From: Deltaproteobacteria bacterium
GTDB lineage: Bacteria; Desulfobacterota; Desulfarculia; Adiutricales; Adiutricaceae
Length of the DNA stretch: 14,174 bases
Assembly (NCBI GenBank): GCA_031279155.1
Contig: JAITJB010000025.1
Span: forward strand, 1-14,174
Direction of reading: 5' to 3'
Under the pieces are notes generated by a model that did no database searches, was not told where the DNA came from, and was given only the letters and a program-made list of their open reading frames with translations. This document shows positions 1-5,229 of this stretch, piece by piece. A program made the translations under genes and the position numbers. The first letter of the stretch is position 1, and each line of letters starts with the position of its first letter.

Positions 1-2
1 CG

Positions 3-101
3 CATGAAAAACCGGAATACAACCGCCGCTGGCGGCTCGTCGCGCCGCATGATTTAATGAAAATAACGGACAAGGGGGTAAATATCGATGCCGATATATG
101 A
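3..101 (+). CDS. AbiEi-like type IV antitoxin, C-terminal fragment (cut by window edge)
   Basis: Only the last 32 codons lie in the window, ending in TGA at 99-101. The piece reads HEKPEYNRRWRLVAPHDLM and then a short charged tail. The YNRRWRL stretch resembles the C-terminal RY..RW.L segment of AbiEi-family antitoxins, which repress the abiE operon and neutralise the AbiEii nucleotidyltransferase toxin. The strongest support is context: the frame overlaps by 14 bases a downstream gene whose N-terminus looks like AbiEii, and such overlap is typical of abiE operons. The fragment is too short for certainty. The upstream part is outside the window, so whether the antitoxin is intact cannot be judged. 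Confidence 0.45.
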   Translation, partial: HEKPEYNRRWRLVAPHDLMKITDKGVNIDADI

Positions 102-286
102 TAAAGGTACGCTGACCGACCGGGCGCGGCGGCGTGGTTTTCCGGCAGCGGCGTTTGAAAAAATGACCCGGTTGACGGAAATCCTGCGTTTGCCGAAATG
201 AAACGGACGAATTGAGAGAACTTCTGGCGCTGAAGGGCGGCACGGCCATAAACCTGACAATGTTCAACCTGCCCCGGCTTTCCGTA
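88..286 (+). pseudogene. Broken AbiEii-like nucleotidyltransferase toxin remnant
   Basis: ATG at 88 follows an AAGGGGG Shine-Dalgarno (72-78). The first frame gives MPIYDKGTLTDRARRRGF and then FEKMTRLTEILRLPK, stopping with TGA at 199-201. The adjacent frame carries on at about 200 with ETDELRELLALKGGTAINL and FNLPRLSV. LALKGGTAxNL..F.LPRLS is the hallmark of the AbiEii/AbiGii toxin family, a nucleotidyltransferase with the KGGTA motif followed by an S-x-DxD metal site. The two parts lie in family order, so one frameshift near 190-200 has split the gene. Homology then ends after PRLSV: the acidic DxD residues and the whole C-terminal domain are missing, and 287-397 shows no recognisable continuation. 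The toxin is therefore almost certainly dead. This stretch is GC-richer than the genes to its right, consistent with an acquired module now decaying. Confidence 0.6.
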
Positions 287-472
287 GCGGGCGCGCAGTC
301 CGTGAGCCGTCGCAACAAGTGGGGGCAGTTCGGAGAGAACCTCGGAAGGGTGAAATTCCCGTGGAGCGGTATAGCAAGCCGCCACCTGTTACTATGACAG
401 ATAGATTGTCAATGCTGTTTTTACAACATCTGCCGGGCCTGCCATTGGCCTACATACATTGGCCGTATCCCC

Positions 473-1826
473 TTAACTAGGACAATCTCGATATTTTTTT
501 AACTTCCGCATAAACCTAGATTGACTCATCCCTAATTCATTGGCGGCTTTTCGGGTAGACTGATGTTTTTTATGGGCTTTTAAAATCAGCTGCTTTTCAA
601 ATTCTTCAACCTCATTTGAGCCGGTGACAGATTCGGTGTTGCCAGAGTCAGCCGGAACTTCGCTCATCATCAAGTCTTCTGGTTCAATACTTTCGGCGTC
701 GGACAGTATCATGGTACGCTCAATGCAGTTTTTTAGTTCCCGGACATTACCTGGCCACGGTAGACTCTTGAGCAGTTGGATGCTGCGGGGAGATAGGGAT
801 TTTAAAACCCTATATTCGGCGTTAAGCTTAGCTAAAAAATAATTGGCTATGGCCACGATATCTTCTGGACGCTCCCTTAGAGGCGGTATTCGGATGGGTA
901 AAACCGAAAGTCGAAAAAACAAATCCTTCCGAAAAGCCCCGGCGGCTATTTTTTCTTCCAGATCCTGATTGGTAGCCGCTATCAAGCGAAAATCAACCGG
1001 CACCATCTTGGTTCCACCTTAATCGCCTCATTTTTCGTTCTTCTAAAATGCGCAGAAGCTTAGGCTGAAGCGTCAGCGGCAGATCGCCCACTTCATCAAG
1101 AAACAAAGTCCCGCCGCTAGCTAGCTCAAATAAGCCCGGTTTTCCGTCACTTTTTGCCCCGGTAAAGGCCCCCTTGACATAGCCGTACAATTCCGATTCC
1201 AACAACTCTGACGGCAGAGCGGCACAGTTGATGCTGACCATTGGCCCCTTACGAAAGGGGCCATTTTCGTGGGTATAACGGGCCAGCACATCCTTACCGA
1301 CGCCCGATTCACCTAGAAATAAAATAGAAACCTTAGATTGGGCCGCCCGATAGGTCAAGTTAAGGGTATTGCGCATAATAGCCGACTGGGCGATGACGGT
1401 GTCTTCGTGAGGCAGTTCAGAAAAAGCATTTTTGTTGCGCCACAGCTCCCATTTTTCCTGGCTCAACTTGTTAAGATCCATAGAAATACCAACTATTAGA
1501 TCTAACTCATTGTTAGCATCAAAAACAGGATTGGCTGTCACCAATAATTCCTTGTTTATTTTAGGCAATCGCTGAATAATACTGGTCGGTTGCTTACTTT
1601 CTATTACTAAAAGACCAATAGAAGTTTCAATATAACCCATAGAAACTAATTCATAAAGGGTTTTCCCTACGATATCTGAAGCATTTAGACCATTAATTTG
1701 CTCATAAGCCTTATTGACATAAACAAGATATTTCTCTTTGGTGCAAATAAAAATGCCGTTAGGGGAATTGTCCAGCAATGCCAATAAAGAAGAGACGGAG
1801 GCACTCCATAGCTTTTCAGCCAACAT
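473..1826 (-). pseudogene. PAS-AAA+-Fis sigma-54-dependent transcriptional activator, frameshifted
   Basis: An enhancer-binding activator that would use ATP to open sigma-54 promoters in response to a ligand sensed by its PAS domain. ATG at 1826-1824 is preceded by a purine-rich GGGTAGGGG. The first part has a PAS domain (about residues 10-120), Walker A GESGVGK (172-178), the sigma-54-contacting GAFTGA loop (219-224) and Walker B GGTLFLDE (238-245). It then runs out of frame after KMRRL and stops. The other frame resumes with GGTKMVPVDFRLIAATNQDL, the exact family continuation, through the arginine-rich FFRLSVLPIRIPPLRER segment and PWPGNVREL to a C-terminal Fis-type helix-turn-helix (STRKAANELGMSQSRF). 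Removing one A from TTAAGG (plus-strand TT at 1019-1020) restores a continuous protein of about 450 residues. Since everything else is intact, this is either a very recent mutation or a sequencing error. The target genes are not evident. Confidence 0.85.
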
Positions 1827-1869
1827 GGTCCCCTACCCTTTCTTTTCGTTATTCAGTTCCCACGCTTCA

Positions 1870-1897
1870 GGCATGCGGCTCCCTAAGGCATGCAGCC
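1870..1897. repeat. Two GGCATGCRGCY direct repeats upstream of the sigma-54 activator
   Basis: GGCATGCGGCT (1870-1880) and GGCATGCAGCC (1887-1897) are near-identical direct repeats set 17 bases apart, about 45-75 bases upstream of the activator start on its strand. Each contains the self-complementary GCATGC, so the pair can also fold as a 6-bp hairpin. The position suggests an operator for the activator or a neighbour; no protein can be assigned. Confidence 0.35.
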
Positions 1898-2185
1898 AAC
1901 CTTTACGATGAGTTCTAACTGAAGTTAAATAAATACTATTTTCTATGCGATGCTGATTACTCAATATGTTATAGGAAACCGACAAGAAAGTCAAGGTTAA
2001 AATGGAGATTTTACGCCACAATTTTTATGACTTTTAGGAAACATATCGGCGACTATCAATTTCCAACCAGCCTGAACCGATCTTAGCTAGTGCCCGCTAT
2101 TAACATTATTTATCAATAAGAATTTTTCTTACTGATCAACATTAAAAAGTCAAAAATTGACCAGCGATTTACCGTTTCAAAGCCG

Positions 2186-2203
2186 GATACCGATTTAGGT
2201 ATC
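2186..2203. promoter_or_regulatory. Inverted repeat GATACC-N6-GGTATC in the leader of the diguanylate cyclase
   Basis: A perfect 6-bp inverted repeat with a 6-base spacer lies 222 bases upstream of the cyclase start. TTGACC (2157-2162) just before it could be a -35 element, but I see no good -10 at the right distance. A dyad of this size fits a dimeric repressor site. Apart from this dyad and the repeats at 1870-1897, I see no gene in 1827-2425. Confidence 0.3.
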
Positions 2204-2369
2204 TTGAGTAGGAATGTCAAAAACCGTCAGTGTCAAAAAAAGCAATGCGGCTCCTCTCTAACTAAAACCCCATGGTGGGCAAATAATTCCAGGTCTAGTC
2301 ACCTTTGGGCTCTAGCCAAAGACCATAAAATTATGGCACAAAAACTGCAATGGAAAAATTCGACTAGCG

Positions 2370-2399
2370 TAAGGCTTGGGCTCGGCCAAAAAAGCCTTA
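2370..2399 (+). promoter_or_regulatory. Stem-loop TAAGGCTT/AAGCCTTA in the 5' leader of the diguanylate cyclase
   Basis: A perfect 8-bp inverted repeat (2370-2377 with 2392-2399) encloses a 14-base loop. It ends 15 bases before the GGAGGT Shine-Dalgarno at 2415-2420. It could modulate translation of the cyclase. I looked for the conserved segments of a c-di-GMP riboswitch in this leader and did not find them. Confidence 0.3.
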
Positions 2400-2425
2400 G
2401 TCCTGCAAGCCCATGGAGGTCAGTT

Positions 2426-3724
2426 ATGCCGCTATCTAGAGTATTAATCATCGATCAATACGGTCCGGATTTCACTTTGATATCCAAGGCCTTAAGGCCT
2501 TACGGCTGCGCCATAATGTGGACTGAGACCCTTGAAGAAGGGCTCATTTTACTACGGGAAGCTAAACCCGACATAGTCTTGGTCTCAGACCAGCTGCCTG
2601 ACGGTAGCGAGCCAACAGGCCTTTTAAAGGCCATCCAATCCTATGACCTGGCCACCCAAGTGGTCGTCATGACGGCTACGGCTGATTTTGAAAGAGCTAT
2701 GGATTACGTGACTTTAGGCATCTTTGCCGTCGTAACCCGGCCCATAGGCGTGGAGCGCTTGCGCACGATAGTTTCTAGAATCGTTGAAAATAGTCGGCTG
2801 TTTGAAACCATCACCCAACAAATCACCATGATTGACGATAACAGTAGCGTTTTAGCCATCTACAAAAACTTGGCCGGCCACTTAGAAAGCGGCCCGCTTC
2901 TAAAGGCCTTAAGCGAAACAGCCAAAAAAATAACTGGCGCCACAGAGGCTATAACAAACGTCTCCGAAGATATGACCGAAGAGCCCAACATTGAGGCCTT
3001 TGACCGGGAAAGCCTCACCATAAACCTTAATTGGATGGGCCGTGAATTAGGGACCCTAAAACTGAGATTTGAAAGCCAAAAAGCTTTAAGGCGCGTAAGT
3101 CAAAGCCTTATTGACGAACTTACCTGCGCTGGCTCGATGTTTTTAGGCCAAGCCATCAGGTTTGAAGAGGCCATCAAGATGGCTTCCCGCGACCCTTTGA
3201 CCGGACTTTGCAACCAAAGAATCTTTATCGAAACTATTGAGCGTGAATTCCGTCAAGCCAGGCGTTATAACTCGCCGCTGAGCCTTTTGACCCTTGATTT
3301 AGACAACTTTAAAAATGTCAATGATACCTACGGCCACCAAGTCGGCGATGAGGTCTTAAAATGGTTGGCCAAGGTCATTAAAGGCGTGGTCAGGAGCGGC
3401 GACTTGGCCGCCCGGGTCGGCGGGGAAGAATTTGCCATAATCCTTCCTAGGACCAACTTGGAGCAGGCGACCAACCTAGCTCAACGCCTAAAAAATTCTC
3501 TCGATTCTACGCCCATTCCCAACCTCTTAGACTTACCTAAACCCACCATTAGCCAAGGGCTAGCAAGTCTAGAGCATTTTCTGGTAAACTCCACTCAAGA
3601 TCTGATATACTGGGCTGACCAGGCTATGTACCTTGCCAAGCGCGAGGGTCGCAACACTGTCCGCTCCGTCTCTGATCTGCCGAGTAAAACCAACTTCCAG
3701 GATGTCCAGTATGCCTTCCAGTGA
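2426..3724 (+). CDS. Diguanylate cyclase with receiver, GAF-like and GGDEF domains
   Basis: Makes cyclic di-GMP from two GTP. ATG 2426 is chosen because a perfect GGAGGT (2415-2420) sits 5 bases upstream and MPLSRVLIID begins a receiver domain; the open frame extends back to 2204 but that part looks noncoding. Of 432 residues, about 5-120 are a CheY-like receiver with D10, phospho-acceptor D55 (VSDQLPDG) and T83. One residue of the acidic pair is Gln (IDQ) and the conserved Lys is Arg105 (TRP), so phosphorylation may be altered. Residues about 135-250 look GAF-like. The GGDEF domain (about 255-415) has DPLTGLCN, DLDNFKNVND, an intact active-site GGEEF (332-336) and an I-site RSGD (323-326) exactly five residues before it. 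An active, product-inhibited enzyme is therefore expected. It overlaps the PilZ gene downstream by 14 bases, so the two are very probably co-expressed. Confidence 0.93.
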   Translation: MPLSRVLIIDQYGPDFTLISKALRPYGCAIMWTETLEEGLILLREAKPDIVLVSDQLPDGSEPTGLLKAIQSYDLATQVVVMTATADFERAMDYVTLGIFAVVTRPIGVERLRTIVSRIVENSRLFETITQQITMIDDNSSVLAIYKNLAGHLESGPLLKALSETAKKITGATEAITNVSEDMTEEPNIEAFDRESLTINLNWMGRELGTLKLRFESQKALRRVSQSLIDELTCAGSMFLGQAIRFEEAIKMASRDPLTGLCNQRIFIETIEREFRQARRYNSPLSLLTLDLDNFKNVNDTYGHQVGDEVLKWLAKVIKGVVRSGDLAARVGGEEFAIILPRTNLEQATNLAQRLKNSLDSTPIPNLLDLPKPTISQGLASLEHFLVNSTQDLIYWADQAMYLAKREGRNTVRSVSDLPSKTNFQDVQYAFQ

Positions 3725-4259
3725 AGAAAGACGTAAGGGCTTGAGGGCCACCTTGCCAGCCCAAATGCTGTTTAATGTTCTTGATAAACCGACTGATTAC
3801 ATTAGGGGTCAAGATTCTACCGTTAAACGCTTAGCCGCTATGGACGCTGAGCCCTTGCCGCAGCTGACGAGCGCCTCGCAGATCTTATTGAGCCGCATTG
3901 ATCGCAAGCTATCGCTTATTCTGAGCATCTTAGCTGAGACCAGTACGCGTAAGAACTACATGAACCAAGCCATGGTTCAGGATATCTCCGAATTTGGTCT
4001 CAGTTTTGGGCACAATACGGAATATCCTATCGGTACTTACCTGGAGATCGGACTCATCCTACCTTATACCGATGGTAGGCTCATGGACATCATGGGCCGG
4101 GTCGTAAGGCAGCTCGACCCCAATGAAAACCTGACCGACGACCCTAACGTCTACGGTTTTGAGTTCACCGATGTCCTTTCAAGCGATCAAAACGAGATCG
4201 TCCAGTGGATCTTTACTAAACAGCGCGAGGAGATACGCCGGCGCCGAGAGAGAGGTTAA
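3711..4259 (+). CDS. PilZ-domain protein, probable c-di-GMP receptor
   Basis: PilZ domains bind cyclic di-GMP through an RxxxR motif and a following [D/N]xSxxG motif. Both are present in the 182-residue product: RKGLR at residues 8-12 and DISEFG at 91-96. Between them lies an atypically long helical stretch (about 50-80, SASQILLSRIDRKLSLILSI) that separates the N-terminal strand from the barrel; such helices occur in PilZ proteins and may mediate dimerisation. The C-terminus is strongly basic (REEIRRRRERG). I prefer ATG 3711, which has AGGA at 3699-3702 eight bases upstream; ATG 3702 is an alternative. The gene starts inside the end of the diguanylate cyclase, so the pair may link synthesis to a local reader. 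The output partner is unknown; there is no signal peptide or membrane segment. Confidence 0.82.
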   Translation: MPSSEERRKGLRATLPAQMLFNVLDKPTDYIRGQDSTVKRLAAMDAEPLPQLTSASQILLSRIDRKLSLILSILAETSTRKNYMNQAMVQDISEFGLSFGHNTEYPIGTYLEIGLILPYTDGRLMDIMGRVVRQLDPNENLTDDPNVYGFEFTDVLSSDQNEIVQWIFTKQREEIRRRRERG

Positions 4260-4350
4260 GAATATTGCGAGGTAACCTACGTATCCTTCATAATTAAAAT
4301 TTATGCGCCCTTTTTGGCTGGCCAATGAAAAACTTTGTCAGTTCTTCGTC

Positions 4351-4367
4351 TTCTAGCCTGGCTAGAA
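4351..4367. repeat. Inverted repeat TTCTAGCC-T-GGCTAGAA
   Basis: A perfect 8-bp dyad around one base, 92 bases after the PilZ stop. The loop is too tight for an RNA hairpin of full length and no T-run follows, so a protein-binding site is more likely than a terminator. Confidence 0.35.
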
Positions 4368-4416
4368 ATATTAGCCACGCCAAAATCTAATCCCTAGCCC
4401 AACTAAACCATTTAAC

Positions 4417-4488
4417 AAGTTATCTAAATTTAGCAAATTCTCTTAGTTTAGTAAGTTCTTTTAATTTAGTAACTTCTCTAGTATTTTC
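4417..4488 (+). repeat. Four degenerate 18-base tandem repeats
   Basis: Units at 4417-4434, 4435-4452, 4453-4470 and 4471-4488 align with consensus close to AAGTTCTCTTAATTTAGT. The middle units are most alike and the last is the most divergent. An in-frame TAG rules out a repeat protein. The pattern suggests slippage expansion of an AT-rich noncoding element. Confidence 0.6.
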
Positions 4489-4593
4489 TAGAGCCCCCGC
4501 GATATTCTTCTAAATTCCTCTTCTATCCTCTCAATTAGCTTATCATTTACCCACATCACCAAAAAGGCCCTTGGGGCCCCGCTCTTAGAGAGT

Positions 4594-4625
4594 CAGATAG
4601 GCCAAGGCTGGCCTTGGCCTATCTG
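4594..4625. repeat. 15-bp perfect inverted repeat (hairpin), CAGATAGGCCAAGGC arm
   Basis: The arm at 4594-4608 is exactly complementary to 4611-4625, with TG between. As RNA it would form a very stable stem with a 4-base loop. No T-tract follows, so it is not a standard intrinsic terminator. The right arm runs directly into the 10-11-base repeat array. Confidence 0.6.
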
Positions 4626-4757
4626 GCCTTGACAGGCCTTAACTAGCCTTTAATAGCCTTGTCAGGCCTTGACTAGCCTTAACTGACCTTAACTGGCCTA
4701 TACTGGCCCCAACTGGCCTATCTTAGCCTAGGCCAGGCGACGTCAGGCTACGTCAAC
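4625..4757 (+). repeat. Array of about fourteen 10-11-base repeats, consensus GGCCTTAACT
   Basis: Successive units such as GGCCTTGACA, GGCCTTAACTA, GCCTTAACT, GACCTTAACT, GGCCTATACT and GGCCCCAACT follow each other without gaps, ending with GGCGACGTCA and GGCTACGTCA. Unit length is 9-11 bases, close to one helical turn, so GGCC blocks and TTAA/TATA steps recur on the same DNA face. Units are degenerate and include stop codons. Possible roles are phased bending or repeated protein binding; simple slippage is the default explanation. Confidence 0.6.
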
Positions 4758-5187
4758 CAAGGGGCGAGCATGGCGGCGATCATCTAAGGCGCAGGCTAGT
4801 TTTAGTAATTTTTTCTGTCATACTAAGGCCTAAGGCCAGAGCTATTAATTTATTTTCAGGCTATCTTTAACTTATTCTGGTTTCAGTGTAAAATAAAATC
4901 AGCCGCCTGCCTACTCGATTTTTTAACTCAGGGGAGCTAAAGTTTTTTTTTGGCTTTAATGTTTAAGCAACAAATATTTATCAAAATTGGTCGCAACACC
5001 TAGACCTTTAGGCCTAGGAACATAAAAATATAGGTTAGAGCTCAAAGACCCGACTTATCAAAATAAACCAAAAGGCCAAACAAAAATTCGTTGAGGCTAT
5101 GCCTAAGCCGCCCCTAAGCCTACATATGTAGCGAGAACCCGCCTTTGGGGGCCTTGGGAGATCTTCTCTTTGTAGCCCGCTAGGAGT

Positions 5188-5226
5188 CCTAGGCCGCAAG
5201 GCCTAGGCAGGAAGTCGATCTTCTCC
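5188..5226 (+). promoter_or_regulatory. Two stem-loops around the ribosome binding site of the HEAT-like gene
   Basis: CCTAGGCC (5188-5195) pairs perfectly with GGCCTAGG (5200-5207) across a GCAA tetraloop of the stable GNRA type. Immediately after, AGGAAG (5209-5214) is the only Shine-Dalgarno candidate, but it is 15 bases from ATG 5230. Its GAAG (5211-5214) can pair with CTTC (5220-5223). The second hairpin could hide the site or shorten its effective distance to the start codon. Confidence 0.4.
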
Positions 5227-5229
5227 ATT

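Larger units (their letters stand above)
4260..5229. other. 970-base intergenic region packed with short repeats and palindromes
   Basis: I find no convincing gene here on either strand. The region holds an 8-bp inverted repeat (4351-4367), four 18-base tandem units (4417-4488), a 15-bp hairpin (4594-4625), an array of about fourteen 10-11-base units (4625-4757), an AT-rich stretch with a T9 run near 4941, and paired hairpins just before the next gene. I saw no conserved core of tmRNA, RNase P RNA, SRP RNA or a c-di-GMP riboswitch. A promoter for the downstream gene must lie somewhere in it but none stands out. Confidence 0.6.

Noticed and set aside
212..397. An intact small gene at 212-397
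   Set aside because: The KGGTA...LPRLS segment is an internal part of AbiEii whose N-terminus lies in another frame at 88; the part after 286 resembles nothing I know, so it is a remnant.
287..397. Group II intron or transposase tail after the broken toxin
   Set aside because: The sequence looks foreign to AbiEii, but I could not find a domain V hairpin, terminal repeats or a known transposase motif.
1833..2021. 62-residue minus-strand frame ending just upstream of the activator
   Set aside because: No ribosome site or family resemblance, and its end consists of the activator's purine-rich ribosome site.
2204..2425. N-terminal extension of the diguanylate cyclase starting at TTG 2204
   Set aside because: The perfect GGAGGT at 2415-2420 with ATG 2426 begins exactly at a receiver domain; the upstream residues look noncoding and the region carries dyads instead.
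3633..3710. Longer start of the PilZ gene deep inside the cyclase
   Set aside because: It would overlap the cyclase by about 90 bases without a ribosome site; the RxxxR motif sits near residue 8 from ATG 3711, which has AGGA upstream.
4260..5229. CRISPR array or known structured RNA in the repeat-rich gap
   Set aside because: Repeats are too short (10-18 bases), degenerate and lack unique spacers; no conserved core of tmRNA, RNase P, SRP RNA or a GEMM riboswitch is visible.
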